DNA from: Oceanithermus profundus DSM 14977
GTDB lineage: Bacteria > Deinococcota > Deinococci > Deinococcales > Marinithermaceae
Reading direction: 5' to 3'
Length of the DNA: 64,000 nt
NCBI RefSeq assembly: GCF_000183745.1
Contig: NC_014761.1
Coordinates: 1,550,001 to 1,614,000, forward strand
A program made the translations under genes and the position numbers. This document shows, in pieces, positions 31,874 to 44,233 of the stretch (position 1 is its first letter; every line of letters begins with the position of its first letter). The notes under the pieces are model-generated. The model had not been told where the DNA came from and ran no database searches. It saw nothing but the letters and a program-made list of their open reading frames with translations.

Positions 31874-33730
31874 ATGCGCCGCCTTGCCGCCGTGCTGCTG
31901 CCCGCGCTGCTGGCCGCCTGCTCGAGCGGCCTGCCGGAAGCGCCCCGGGACCTGACGCTCAACTTCGACGGGCGCGGGACCCTGAACCTGCCGGTCCCCG
32001 ACGGAACGATCTGGCGGATCCAGGGTCCGGAGGGGCTGCGCGTGGAGCCCGCCCAGGGCATCGGCCCCGCCGTGCTGGCCCTGGAGGCCCCGCTCGAGCG
32101 CGCCCCCAACCTCCCCGCCGAGCGTTTCACGCTCGAGTGGCGGGGGGACCTGCAGGGAACGCTCACCGTCCGCTGGCCGCTGGTGCGCGTGGAGGGCCGC
32201 GTCGTCGAACCCCCCGCGGCGCGCGCGGGTCTGGACCTGCCCGCCCGCCCGCTTCCGGAGCCCGCCCCCGCCCCCGCCCCCACCCGCGTGCTCGTGCGCT
32301 ACCGCGACGCCGGAGCCGCCCCTCTGGGGGCGAAGTCCGCGGGAACGCCGACGCTGCGGGTCCTGGAGACGGCCGACGCGGCGGCGCTGCTCGCGCGGCT
32401 GCAAAGCGACCCCAACGTGGTCTGGGCCGAGCCCGACGGCACGGTCCGGGCCCTGGGCGAGCCGAGCGACGAGTACTACCCGCTCGAGTGGCACCTGCGC
32501 CGCACCGGGGCGCGCTGGGCCTATCTGGACGGCTACCCCCGCAGCGTCACCGTCGCCGTCATCGACACCGGCGTGCGCTACGACCACCCCGACCTCACCG
32601 ACCGCCTCTGGGGCCCGGCGGACGGGGCCTACGACTTCGTCGAAGGCGACCCCGACCCCACCGATCCCGGCGACAACCGCAACCCCCAAGCCGGCAGCCA
32701 CGGAACCCACGTGACCGGGATCATCGCCGCCCGCACGGGCGTGAACCCGCTGCCTCCCGCGTGCTACGACCCGAACGGCGACCCCATCTGTTCGGAAACC
32801 GGGCTCGCGGGCCTGGCCTGGCCGGCGGACGTCAAGGTTCTGCCCTTGCGCGTGCTCGACGAAACGGGCAACGGCAGCTTCAGCGCCGTGGCCGCCGCCA
32901 TCCGCTACGCCGCCGGGCTGCCCGTGGAATGGGAGGGGCAGACGCTCAGCAATCCCCACCCGGCCCAGGTCATCAACCTGTCGCTGGGGGCCACGCTGTT
33001 CTCCAACGCCATGTGCGAGGCCGTCGCCGACGCCCGCGCCGCGGGGGCGCTCGTCGTGGCCGCCGCGGGGAACAGCGGCGGAACGGCCTACTTCTACCCG
33101 GCGAGCTGCCCGGGCGCCCTCTCCGTGGCCGCGGTGGACAACGCCGCGGGCGAACCCAGACCCACCTGGTACAGCCAGCACAACGACCGCGTCGCCCTCA
33201 GCGCCCCGGGCGGCGACGTCCAGCAGGACGCCGACGGGGACGGTTACCCCGACGGCGTGCTCTCGACGACCTGGAACTTCCAGACGCAGCGGCCGAACTA
33301 CGCCTTCTACATGGGCACCTCGCAGGCGAGCCCCCAGGTGGCGGCGGCGCTGGCGCTGCTGCTCGCGCAGGACCCCGGCCGCAGCACCGAGGCGGCCCTC
33401 GAACGGCTCACCGCCACGGCCACCGACCTGGGCCCGCCCGGCCGCGACGCGTACTACGGCTACGGCTTCCTCAACCTTCCGCAGGCCCTGGCGCTGGAGC
33501 TGCCCCCGGGCCCTTACCGCGTGCGCTTCCGGGGCCCCTTCGAGCGCTGGGTCACCCCCGACGCCGACGGCAACTTCGCCGTCTACCTGCCCAGCGCCCC
33601 CTACGCGGTCGTCGCCTGCCGCGACGACACCGCCAACGGCTTTTGCGACCGGGGCGAGCCGCGAACCGAGGCCTCCGTCCAGGTCGCCCCCGAGCCCCTT
33701 TTCCGCATGCCCGCCTTAACCCTGCCTTAA
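31874..33730 (+). CDS. Subtilisin-like (S8) serine protease, lipoprotein
   Basis: 618 residues. Lipobox L-L-A-A-C at residues 12-16, so it should be lipid-anchored outside the cell membrane. Residues about 20-110 are an uncharacterised beta-rich part, then a Pro/Ala linker (P-E-P-A-P-A-P-A-P), an I9-like propeptide (V-L-V-R-Y-R-D ... N-V-V-W-A-E-P-D) and the catalytic domain: Asp in V-I-D-T-G-V, His in S-H-G-T-H-V, Ser in G-T-S-Q-A-S-P. A C-terminal carboxypeptidase-regulatory-like strand region follows. TAGGCT (31862-31867) ends six bases before the ATG. Confidence 0.92.
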   Translation: MRRLAAVLLPALLAACSSGLPEAPRDLTLNFDGRGTLNLPVPDGTIWRIQGPEGLRVEPAQGIGPAVLALEAPLERAPNLPAERFTLEWRGDLQGTLTVRWPLVRVEGRVVEPPAARAGLDLPARPLPEPAPAPAPTRVLVRYRDAGAAPLGAKSAGTPTLRVLETADAAALLARLQSDPNVVWAEPDGTVRALGEPSDEYYPLEWHLRRTGARWAYLDGYPRSVTVAVIDTGVRYDHPDLTDRLWGPADGAYDFVEGDPDPTDPGDNRNPQAGSHGTHVTGIIAARTGVNPLPPACYDPNGDPICSETGLAGLAWPADVKVLPLRVLDETGNGSFSAVAAAIRYAAGLPVEWEGQTLSNPHPAQVINLSLGATLFSNAMCEAVADARAAGALVVAAAGNSGGTAYFYPASCPGALSVAAVDNAAGEPRPTWYSQHNDRVALSAPGGDVQQDADGDGYPDGVLSTTWNFQTQRPNYAFYMGTSQASPQVAAALALLLAQDPGRSTEAALERLTATATDLGPPGRDAYYGYGFLNLPQALALELPPGPYRVRFRGPFERWVTPDADGNFAVYLPSAPYAVVACRDDTANGFCDRGEPRTEASVQVAPEPLFRMPALTLP

Positions 33731-33775
33731 CGCACGTTAACCTGCGCGTTACCCCCCAAAGGGTAAAGTAAAGCC

Positions 33776-35425
33776 ATGTACAGGAAAGTCGGTACCGCCC
33801 TGCTCTTTCTGCTGTTCGTCCTGGCGGGATGTCGCATCAACACCCCGCCCGAGATCGTTTCGTTCACCGCCGCGCCGACGACGGGGTACGCCCCGCTGTC
33901 GGTGCAGTTCACCGTCTCGGCCCTCGACCCGGACGGGGACACGCTCAGCTGCACCCTGAACTTCGGGGACGGGACGACCCCGGCCCAGTTCGCCTGCGGC
34001 AGCCTGTTGACGGTGCTGCACAGCTACGACGTGGGCAGCTTCACCGCGACGCTCACGGTCAGCGACGGGCGCGGCGGCACCGCCAGCGCCGGCACCCAGA
34101 TCACGGCCAGCGCCCCCACGCCCCCTGCGGACGCCTGCCCCGCCCCGGGGAGCCTGAGCCTGGCGCTCCAGGCTCCGGCCGGGGACGCGGCGCCCTCGGG
34201 CATGGGGCGGTTCGACGGGGTGGCCTACGTCCCCGGCGAGCTGCTGGTGCTGCGCCCCGACGGCGTGACGCTGCAAAGCGCGGAGGTGGCGGCGCTGGAG
34301 GCCGAGCTGGGGCTCGAGCGCCTGTCCGCCCCCGGCCTGGACGGCTGGATCCGCTACCGCACCGAAGCCGGCGGCGAGGCCGAAGCGGCCCGGCGCATCC
34401 TCGCGAGCGGTCTGGGTGTCTACGTTCAGCCCAACTACCGCTACGGCCCCCTCTACACCCCGAACGACACCCTCTTCGCGACCTACCAGCAAGACCAGTT
34501 CGGCCTCATGCAGATCACCCAGGGCTGGGACCTGCTCCTCTCCGGCGGCTGCCGCCCGGTGGTGGGCGTGATCGACTCGGGCGTGGCCAACGACCACCCC
34601 GACCTCGCCGCCCACGTGATCTTCGGCTACGACTTCTCGGACGGCGACGACGACCCCTACCCGGCGGCGGGCGACGACCACGGCACTTTCGTGGCCAGCA
34701 TCGTGGCCGCCGAGACCAACAACGCCCAGGGCATGGCGGGCAGCACGAACAACCTGGCCTACGTCATGCCGCTCAAGGTCTTCCCCAACGGCACGAGCGC
34801 CACGATCGCCGACGCCGTCGATTGGGCGCGCCAGCGGGGCGCGCACGTGCTCAACCTCAGCCTCTGCCTGCTCGACAGCAGCGGCACCGCCTGCGCCGAC
34901 ATGACCGCGAGCCCCGACGCCACCATCGAAGCCGCCCTGCAAGCGGCCTACAACCAGGGCGTCGTCAGCCTGGCGGCCTCGGGCAACTTCAACGACAGCT
35001 TCGTGGGCTATCCGGCGAGCTCGCAGTACACGATCGCGGTGGGGGCGACGGACAACGGCGACCCCAACACCAGCACGCCGCCCGCGCGCGCCAGCTTCTC
35101 GAACTACGGCAGCGACCTGGACGTGGTCGCGCCCGGGGTGAACGTCATCGGCGCGGGCATCCCCACGATCAACGACGCCGAACCCTACCTGCAAGGCGAC
35201 GGCACCTCGTTCGCCACGCCCTACGCCGCGGGCGTCGCCGCGCTCTACATCAGCCAGTACTACGCCAAGAACGCCGGTCTGCCCACGCCCGGCCAGGTGA
35301 CCACCTGCCTGCGCTCGGCCGCGCAGGACCTCGACCCTGCGGGCGTCGACGTCGAAACGGGAGCCGGGCTGGTGCGGGCCGACCGGGTGCTGGACACGGT
35401 CACGAACGCCTACGGCTGCTACTAG
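33776..35425 (+). CDS. Subtilisin-like (S8) serine protease with PKD domain, lipoprotein
   Basis: 549 residues. Lipobox V-L-A-G-C, Cys19. A PKD-type domain follows (residues about 23-112, F-G-D-G-T-T ... L-H-S-Y-D-V-G-S-F-T-A-T-L-T-V-S-D). Catalytic triad: Asp in V-I-D-S-G-V, His in D-D-H-G-T-F-V, Ser in G-T-S-F-A-T-P. TAAAGT (33764-33769) ends six bases before the ATG, so it has its own leaderless promoter. Second S8 lipoprotein in tandem but with a different accessory domain, so not a recent duplication. Likely surface protein turnover or nutrition. Confidence 0.92.
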   Translation: MYRKVGTALLFLLFVLAGCRINTPPEIVSFTAAPTTGYAPLSVQFTVSALDPDGDTLSCTLNFGDGTTPAQFACGSLLTVLHSYDVGSFTATLTVSDGRGGTASAGTQITASAPTPPADACPAPGSLSLALQAPAGDAAPSGMGRFDGVAYVPGELLVLRPDGVTLQSAEVAALEAELGLERLSAPGLDGWIRYRTEAGGEAEAARRILASGLGVYVQPNYRYGPLYTPNDTLFATYQQDQFGLMQITQGWDLLLSGGCRPVVGVIDSGVANDHPDLAAHVIFGYDFSDGDDDPYPAAGDDHGTFVASIVAAETNNAQGMAGSTNNLAYVMPLKVFPNGTSATIADAVDWARQRGAHVLNLSLCLLDSSGTACADMTASPDATIEAALQAAYNQGVVSLAASGNFNDSFVGYPASSQYTIAVGATDNGDPNTSTPPARASFSNYGSDLDVVAPGVNVIGAGIPTINDAEPYLQGDGTSFATPYAAGVAALYISQYYAKNAGLPTPGQVTTCLRSAAQDLDPAGVDVETGAGLVRADRVLDTVTNAYGCY

Positions 35426-35430
35426 CGCGG

Positions 35431-35459
35431 TTGGCAAACGCCCCCGGCCCGGCTAGGAT
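35431..35459 (+). promoter_or_regulatory. Promoter of tRNA-Leu
   Basis: -35 TTGGCA (35431-35436), exactly 17 bases, -10 TAGGAT (35454-35459), placing the start about 12 bases before the mature tRNA. One of the best sigma-70-like promoters in the window. Confidence 0.7.
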
Positions 35460-35477
35460 GAGCGTAGCGCCCGCCGG

Positions 35478-35565
35478 GCCGGGATGGCGGAATCGGTAGA
35501 CGCAACGGACTTAAAATCCGTTGGGGGTTTCCCCCGTGCGGGTTCGAGTCCCGCTCCCGGCACCA
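35478..35565 (+). tRNA. tRNA-Leu (anticodon UAA)
   Basis: 88 bases including an encoded CCA. Acceptor arm GCCGGGA pairs with TCCCGGC; anticodon arm ACGGA-cttaaaa-TCCGT gives anticodon TAA; a long variable arm (GGGGGTTTCCCCC) marks a class II leucine tRNA; the T arm contains GGTTCGAGTCC. Lies between the second S8 protease and lepA. Confidence 0.96.
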
Positions 35566-35649
35566 GACCCCCGCCACGCGCGGGGGTCGTTCCTTGCGGC
35601 GGAGGAGGCCGCCTGTTCAGACCTCCGCAGGGCCTGTAGACTAGAGCTT

Positions 35650-37451
<1,802 letters not shown>

Positions 37452-37455
<4 letters not shown>

Positions 37456-38660
37456 CGCCCCGCGCCGTAGACGCGCGTGTCCCGGAAGAAGGCCGCCCAG
37501 GCGAACCAGAGGGTGTTGTCGTGGGTCAGGGGCGTGAGCCTGCGGCCCGCCAGGGGCCCGGCGTGCGCCCGCCCCAGCAGGTCCCAGCGGCTCCTCGTTT
37601 GCAGGTCCACGAAACCCCCGCCGTCCCAGACGAAGGCGAGCTCGCGGCCCGCGATCCGCCGGTCGAAGACGCCCGCCGCCCCCACGTCGCGGCCGCGGGC
37701 GACGCGCGCGCGGTCGAGCGCGCTGGCGGCGCCGGGGCTCCAGAAGACGACCAGCGGAACCCCGCCAACGGCGTCGTTGACCACCCGCGCCGCGCGCAGC
37801 AGGCCGTAGGGATAGGCCACGGCCTCGTTCCCGAGCCGCACGGCCACCACCCGCTCCATCGCGGGGAGGCGCGCGTCGGGCTCGCCGCGAAAGAGGAAGG
37901 GCCGCCCCTCGGGGGCGTCGTAGGCGAAGTAGGGGTTCTCGCCGTAGTTTCGCTCGTAGCCGGTCGCGCGCGAAAGCACCCGGCCCTCTGGATGGGCGCG
38001 CGCGAAGGCCTCGAAGGCCAGCAGCTGCACCGGCAGGGGCTCGAGCCGCACCCCCGCCAGCGTCCCCACCACCCCCCGGCCCAGGATCTGGGACCAGAGG
38101 GTGGCCGTGGCGTCGTCGAACATCAGCAGGTTCGACTTGTAGAGCAGGCCGCTGGTGCCCAGGGTGACCTCGAGCGTCCAGCCCGCGCCCGACCGCACGA
38201 GCGCGGCTTCGGGGTTGCGCGCCCGCACCCGCTCCGCCTGCGCGTCCGAAAGGCGCAGGCGCCGGTCGAAGCCCAGGCCGCTGTTGCACAGCGGACAGTA
38301 GGTCACGGCCACCGGCCGGCCCGCCACCACGTCGTTGACGATCTCGTGCCAGATCATGATCTGCAGCGGGTAGGCGCGGGCCTCGCCCGCGAGCTCGAGC
38401 ACCAGCACCGGCTCCCGCGCGTCCAGCCAGCCGCGGGCCGCTTCGACGCTTTCGAAGCGCGGCGGCGGACTCGGCTCCACCGCGCCGTTGTGGCTGCCGC
38501 CGAACCCCAGCGCGGGAATGCCCTGGGGCGGCGGGCCGCCCGCCTCGATCGCCCGCAACGAGACGAGCGGTCCCTCCCGGGGGATCTCGAGCAGCTGCCA
38601 GGCGCCCTGCGCCAGCGCCGATCCCAGCAGCGCCCACGCCAACCACCCCATTCGTTTCAT
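37452..38660 (-). CDS. DUF3179 secreted protein
   Basis: 402 residues with a signal peptide ([17 protein letters not shown]). The family's hallmarks are present: [17 protein letters not shown] near residue 112, T-Y-C-P-L-C-N-S-G near 140 (cysteine pair likely metal- or redox-active), L-L-M-F-D-D ... L-W-S-Q near 190, and a second, similar Y-P-Y-G-L ... V-N-D-A-V half, suggesting an internal duplication. Function of the family is unknown. Overlaps the lepA stop by four bases. Confidence 0.88.
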
Positions 38661-38669
38661 GCCCCTACG

Positions 38670-38703
38670 CTAGACGCCGGCGCGGGGGTCGGGCGTCGTC
38701 TAG
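38670..38703. promoter_or_regulatory. Interrupted dyad upstream of tnaA
   Basis: CTAGAC-GCC (38670-38678) and GGC-gtc-GTCTAG (38692-38703) form an inverted repeat in the divergent gap between DUF3179 and tnaA. Possible operator; no leader peptide resembling tnaC is seen. Confidence 0.3.
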
Positions 38704-40170
<1,467 letters not shown>

Positions 40171-40185
40171 CGGCCGCCCGGAACC

Positions 40186-40220
40186 CAAACGTCCCGCCCC
40201 CCAAGGAGGCGGGACGTTTG
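40186..40220 (+). terminator. tnaA terminator
   Basis: 13-bp perfect stem CAAACGTCCCGCC / GGCGGGACGTTTG with a nine-base loop, 16 bases after the tnaA stop. The T tract is short (TTTGTC). Confidence 0.7.
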
Positions 40221-40267
40221 TCACCTCGCTTCCCTTCGCCTGCTCCAGGCCGTGATACCCTTGCGCC

Positions 40268-40615
40268 ATGGAAACGCAGACCGCAGTGGGACTCACCGTG
40301 ACCGAAGCGGCCGCGGCCAAGCTGGCCGAGGTGCTCCAGCAGCTCGAGAAACCCCGGGCCGCGGTCCGGGTCTACGCCCAGGGCCACGGCCACCACGTGC
40401 AGTACGGCATGAGCGTCGACGAACACGCGCTGGACGGCGACGTCGTGCTCCAGGCCGGCACGGTGACGATCCGCGTCGACCCCGTCAGCTGGACCCAGCT
40501 GGAGGGCGCGACGATCGACTGGACCGCAGGCGAACAGGGCGAAGGCTTCGTCATCCAGCCGGCCCGCGCCCACGAGGGCTGCGGCTGCGGCGGGGGCTGC
40601 GGTTGCGGCCACTGA
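40268..40615 (+). CDS. HesB/IscA-like protein with altered metal ligands
   Basis: 115 residues. The N-terminal two-thirds follow the A-type iron-sulfur carrier fold (L-T-V-T-E-A-A-A-A-K-L-A-E ... V-R-V-Y-A-Q-G ... V-D-P-V-S), but the first conserved cysteine region, normally G-G-G-C-S-G, reads G-H-G-H-H-V. The C terminus carries G-C-G-C-G-G-G-C-G-C-G-H, where the family has C-G-C. So one ligand is replaced by histidines and the tail is expanded to four cysteines. TACCCT (40256-40261) ends six bases before ATG. Confidence 0.75.
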   Translation: METQTAVGLTVTEAAAAKLAEVLQQLEKPRAAVRVYAQGHGHHVQYGMSVDEHALDGDVVLQAGTVTIRVDPVSWTQLEGATIDWTAGEQGEGFVIQPARAHEGCGCGGGCGCGH

Positions 40616-40631
40616 ATCCGCAAGCGCCGGC

Positions 40632-40657
40632 GAAGGGCGGCCTCCGGGCCGCCCTTC
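40632..40657 (+). terminator. Terminator hairpin of the HesB-like gene
   Basis: 11-bp perfect stem GAAGGGCGGCC - TCCG - GGCCGCCCTTC, immediately before the argS -10 box. No T run. Confidence 0.6.
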
Positions 40658-40673
40658 CGGTTAGAATGGCCCC

Positions 40674-42497
40674 TTGATGACCGGCGTCAAGGCCCCCCTC
40701 CAACGAGCCGTCGCCCAGGCCCTCGAGCGCATGGGCGTGAGCGAACCCCCCGAGATCGACGTACAGGAAACCCCCGCGGACAAACCCGGCGACTACGGCA
40801 CCCCGGTCGCCTTCCAGCTGGCGCGGGTCCTGCGCAAGGCGCCGCCGCGGATCGCCGCCGAGCTGGCCGAGCGGATCGAACCGCCCGAGGGCGTCGCGCG
40901 TGTGGAGGTCGTGGGCGGCTACGTCAACTTCTTCCTCGACCCCGCCTGGCTCGCCCGCGCCGCCGCCCGGCCGGTGGAGCCCGCGCCCAAGCAGGGCGGC
41001 AAGGTGCTGGTGGAGCACACCTCGGTCAACCCCAACAAGGAGCTGCACGTGGGGCACCTGCGCAACGTCGCCCTGGGCGACGCCATCGCCCGCATCCTCG
41101 ACTTCGCCGGGCGCCGGGTCGAAGTGCTCAACTACATCGACGACACCGGACGCCAGTCGGCCGAGAGCCTGTTCGCGCTCGAGCACTACGGCCTCACCTA
41201 CGACGGGGCCAAGAAGTACGACCACTGGGTCGGCGAGGCCTACGTGCGCCTGCACCGTGAAATGGAGGACGAAGAAGCCAAAGCGCGGCTGGAGCCGGCC
41301 ATTCGCGCGGTGCTGCACCGGCTCGAGGCCGGCGAGCTGCGCGGCGAGATCGAGAAGCTGCTCACCGCCCAGCTCGAGACGATGTGGGACCTGAACGCCG
41401 AGTACGACGTCCTCGTCTGGGAGTCCGACCTCGTGCGCGAGGGGCTGTTGCAGCGGGCGCTGGCGCTCTTGGAGCAAACCCCCTACGTGAGCCGCCCGAC
41501 CGAGGGCAAGTACGCCGGCGCGCTGGTGATGGACACCTCGGCCTTCATCGAGGGGATGGAAGACCCCTATTTGGTGCTGCTCCGCTCGGACGGCACCGCG
41601 ACCTACACGGCCAAGGACATCGCCTTTCAGTTCTGGAAGATGGGCCTTCTCGAGGGGCTGCGCTTCCGGCCCTTCACCCGCCAGCCCTCGGGGCGCGAGC
41701 TTTACACCAGCCACCCCGAAGGCGAGCCCATGCCCTTCGGCAACGCCCAGGAGACGATCAACGTCATCGACGTGCGCCAGAGCTACCCGCAGCAGGTGCT
41801 CAAGGCGGCGCTCGAGGCCGCCGGCCGCCACGACCTAGCCGAGGGGGCCTACCACCTGGCCTACGAGACCGTGCTGCTCGAGGGCCGGCCGCTCTCGGGC
41901 CGCAAAGGGCACACCGTCAGCGTGGACGAGGTGCTCGAAGAGGCGGTCCGCCGCGCCCGCGCGGTGATCGCCGAGAAGAACCCCGGCCTGGAGAACGCGG
42001 ACGCGGTGGCGCGGATGGTGGGCATCGGCGCGGTCCGTTTCGCGATGGTCAAGACCGAGCCGAAGAAGCAGATCGACTTCCGCTGGGACCAGGCGCTCAG
42101 CTTCGAGGGCGACGCCGCCCCCTACCTGCAGTACGCCCACGCCCGCGCCGCCTCGATTTTGCGTAAGGCCGAGGCCGAAGGCCTGGCCGACGCACCCGAC
42201 TTCGACCGGGCCACGCCCTACGAGGTGGAGCTGGCCAAGGTGCTGCTGCGCTTCGAGGAGTCGGTGCAGAAATCGGCCCAGCTCAAGACGCCGCACGTGC
42301 TGGCCCAGTACCTGCTCGACCTGGCCGCCGCCTGGAACGCCTACTACAACGCCAAGGAAGACGGCCGGCCGGCCACCCCGGTGCTCACCGCTCCCGAGGG
42401 GCTGCGCGGCCTCAGGCTGGCGCTGGTGCGCCGGTTGAAGCAGACGGTGGCCACCGGCCTCGGTCTGCTCGGCATCGGCGCCCCCGAAGCCATGTAA
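40674..42497 (+). CDS. argS: Arginyl-tRNA synthetase
   Basis: About 607 residues. Class I synthetase: HIGH motif in S-V-N-P-N-K-E-L-H-V-G-H-L-R-N (residues about 117-131); the KMSKS position reads S-G-R-K-G-H-T-V-S-V, the usual replacement in ArgRS enzymes lacking the canonical loop. N-terminal Add-1 domain and C-terminal anticodon-binding helices (H-A-R-A-A-S-I-L-R ... W-N-A-Y-Y-N) complete the family layout. TAGAAT (40662-40667) ends six bases before TTG 40674 and nine before ATG 40677; either could be the start. Confidence 0.96.
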   Translation: MMTGVKAPLQRAVAQALERMGVSEPPEIDVQETPADKPGDYGTPVAFQLARVLRKAPPRIAAELAERIEPPEGVARVEVVGGYVNFFLDPAWLARAAARPVEPAPKQGGKVLVEHTSVNPNKELHVGHLRNVALGDAIARILDFAGRRVEVLNYIDDTGRQSAESLFALEHYGLTYDGAKKYDHWVGEAYVRLHREMEDEEAKARLEPAIRAVLHRLEAGELRGEIEKLLTAQLETMWDLNAEYDVLVWESDLVREGLLQRALALLEQTPYVSRPTEGKYAGALVMDTSAFIEGMEDPYLVLLRSDGTATYTAKDIAFQFWKMGLLEGLRFRPFTRQPSGRELYTSHPEGEPMPFGNAQETINVIDVRQSYPQQVLKAALEAAGRHDLAEGAYHLAYETVLLEGRPLSGRKGHTVSVDEVLEEAVRRARAVIAEKNPGLENADAVARMVGIGAVRFAMVKTEPKKQIDFRWDQALSFEGDAAPYLQYAHARAASILRKAEAEGLADAPDFDRATPYEVELAKVLLRFEESVQKSAQLKTPHVLAQYLLDLAAAWNAYYNAKEDGRPATPVLTAPEGLRGLRLALVRRLKQTVATGLGLLGIGAPEAM

Positions 42498-42539
42498 TCT
42501 TACGCGAGTTTAAGACCCGGGCCGTATACTTTAAGGCGA

Positions 42540-43610
42540 ATGCGACCCCGCGACCTGCGCCCCTCCCTCGCCACGGCCCTCTGGCTGATCGCCGTGCTCG
42601 CCCTGCCCGCCTGGGCCGAGGTCTCGGGCGCGGCCGAGGCCGCCCGCGTCCGGGTGATCCAGGAGGCCATGCCCGCCGTGGTCAAGATCCAGGGCACCCC
42701 CACCTACGCCGGCGGCGAGGACGCCGTCTGGGGCTCGGGGTTCTTTTACTCGAGCGGCCGGGTCGTCACCAACTTTCACGTCGTGGACGGCCTCAAGAAC
42801 CTGACGGTCACCCTTTACGACGGCCGCAGCTACCCCGCCGACGTCTTCGCCGTGGACCGCGGCATCGACCTGGCCATCCTCGAGGTGCACGGAGCCACGG
42901 CCCCGGCCACCCTCACCTTCGCCCGCGAAACCAAGGTGCTCGCCGGGCAGACCGCGATCGTGCTCGGCTCCCCCTTCGGCAAGCGCAACCTCGTCTCCGT
43001 CGGCGTCATCTCCGGCAGCGGCCCCTTCGACTACGTGGGGCAGTTAGGCGAGGGGGACGTGGGCATCGAGATTCCCGAGATCTTCTACACCGACGCCCGC
43101 GTCGAACCCGGCAACTCGGGCGGCCCCCTGCTCGACGGTCAGGGCCGGGTCATCGGGGTGATCGACGCGGTGCTGGGCGGCGCCAGCGGCATTGGCGGGC
43201 TGGGCATCGCCGTGCCCGCCTACCTGGTGGTGCAGAGCATCTACGACCTCGAGCAGTTCGGGGTGCCCCAGCGCGGCTGGCTGGGCGCGGCGCTCGTCGA
43301 CCTGACCGAGCTGGATCCGCTCACCCTGCGCCTGGCGGGCCTGGAAAGCACCCAGGGGGCGATGGTCGACCGGGTGCAACCGGGCTCGCCCGCCGAGGCC
43401 GCGGGGCTGCAAGGTGCGCGGCGCGACCGCTACGGCAAACTCGTCGAGCTGGGCGACGTCATCGTCGCCGTGGGCGGCAAGGCCGTCAAGAACCGCTTCG
43501 ACGTGATCCGCGAGATCGCCCGCCGCCGCCCGGGCGAGAAGGTGGAGCTCACCCTTTGGAGAAACGGCCAGAAGATCACCGTGACCGTGCAACTCACCGC
43601 ACGACGCTGA
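42540..43610 (+). CDS. HtrA/DegP-like trypsin-fold serine protease with PDZ domain
   Basis: 356 residues. Signal peptide (A-L-W-L-I-A-V-L-A-L-P-A-W-A) then a trypsin-like domain: His in T-N-F-H-V-V-D-G, Asp in R-G-I-D-L-A-I-L, Ser in P-G-N-S-G-G-P-L. A PDZ domain follows (about residues 250-350, W-L-G-A-A-L ... G-A-M-V-D-R-V-Q-P-G-S-P-A). Periplasmic quality-control protease. TATACT (42525-42530) ends nine bases before the ATG. Heads a run with the two kinases and murE. Confidence 0.93.
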   Translation: MRPRDLRPSLATALWLIAVLALPAWAEVSGAAEAARVRVIQEAMPAVVKIQGTPTYAGGEDAVWGSGFFYSSGRVVTNFHVVDGLKNLTVTLYDGRSYPADVFAVDRGIDLAILEVHGATAPATLTFARETKVLAGQTAIVLGSPFGKRNLVSVGVISGSGPFDYVGQLGEGDVGIEIPEIFYTDARVEPGNSGGPLLDGQGRVIGVIDAVLGGASGIGGLGIAVPAYLVVQSIYDLEQFGVPQRGWLGAALVDLTELDPLTLRLAGLESTQGAMVDRVQPGSPAEAAGLQGARRDRYGKLVELGDVIVAVGGKAVKNRFDVIREIARRRPGEKVELTLWRNGQKITVTVQLTARR

Positions 43611-43625
43611 CACCCGGGAGACGAC

Positions 43626-44225
43626 GTGTACATCGCCATCGAAGGACCCATTGGGGTCGGTAAGACCACGCTCACCCGCCACCTCGCCCAGGCCCTGGAG
43701 GGCGAGGCGCTTTTCGAGGTCGTCGAGGAAAACCCCTTTTTGCCGCTCTTCTACGAGGACCCGGAGCACTACGCCTTCAAGGTCCAGGTCTTCTTTCTGC
43801 TCTCGCGCTACAAGCAGCTCGAACACCTGGCGCAGCCGCGCCTCTTCGAGCGCGCGGTGGTCGCCGACTACCTCTTCGACAAGGACTTCATCTTCGCCTC
43901 CCTCAACCTCGAGGGGCACGAATGGGAGCTCTACCAGGAGCTCTACCAGAGCCTTTCGCCGCGCATCCCCACCCCCGACCTGACGATCTACCTGCGGGCG
44001 CCGCTGGAGGTGCTGCTGGAGCGCATCCGCCGCCGCGGCCGCAGCTTCGAGCGCGGCATCGACCCGGGCTACCTCGAGCGCCTCACCGAGGCCTACGACC
44101 GCCACTTCGCCCGCTACCGGGGCCGCCTCTGGGTCTTCGACAACACCGACGTCAACTACGCCGACGATCCCGCCGCCGCCCACTGGGTCACCCGCCAGGT
44201 GCTGGCCCGGGCCAGCGTAGACTGA
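43626..44225 (+). CDS. Deoxynucleoside kinase (first of pair)
   Basis: 199 residues, GTG start 15 bases after the protease gene. P-loop G-P-I-G-V-G-K-T-T; substrate motif E-E-N-P-F near residue 37; the D-R-S-equivalent region reads F-E-R-A-V-V-A-D-Y-L-F; the lid is R-I-R-R-R-G-R-S-F-E-R. Salvages deoxyribonucleosides to monophosphates. The lack of a canonical D-R-S suggests the dGK/dAK-type subunits found as pairs in some bacteria. Exact base preference unknown. Confidence 0.88.
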   Translation: MYIAIEGPIGVGKTTLTRHLAQALEGEALFEVVEENPFLPLFYEDPEHYAFKVQVFFLLSRYKQLEHLAQPRLFERAVVADYLFDKDFIFASLNLEGHEWELYQELYQSLSPRIPTPDLTIYLRAPLEVLLERIRRRGRSFERGIDPGYLERLTEAYDRHFARYRGRLWVFDNTDVNYADDPAAAHWVTRQVLARASVD

Positions 44226-44233
44226 GGGCGGGC

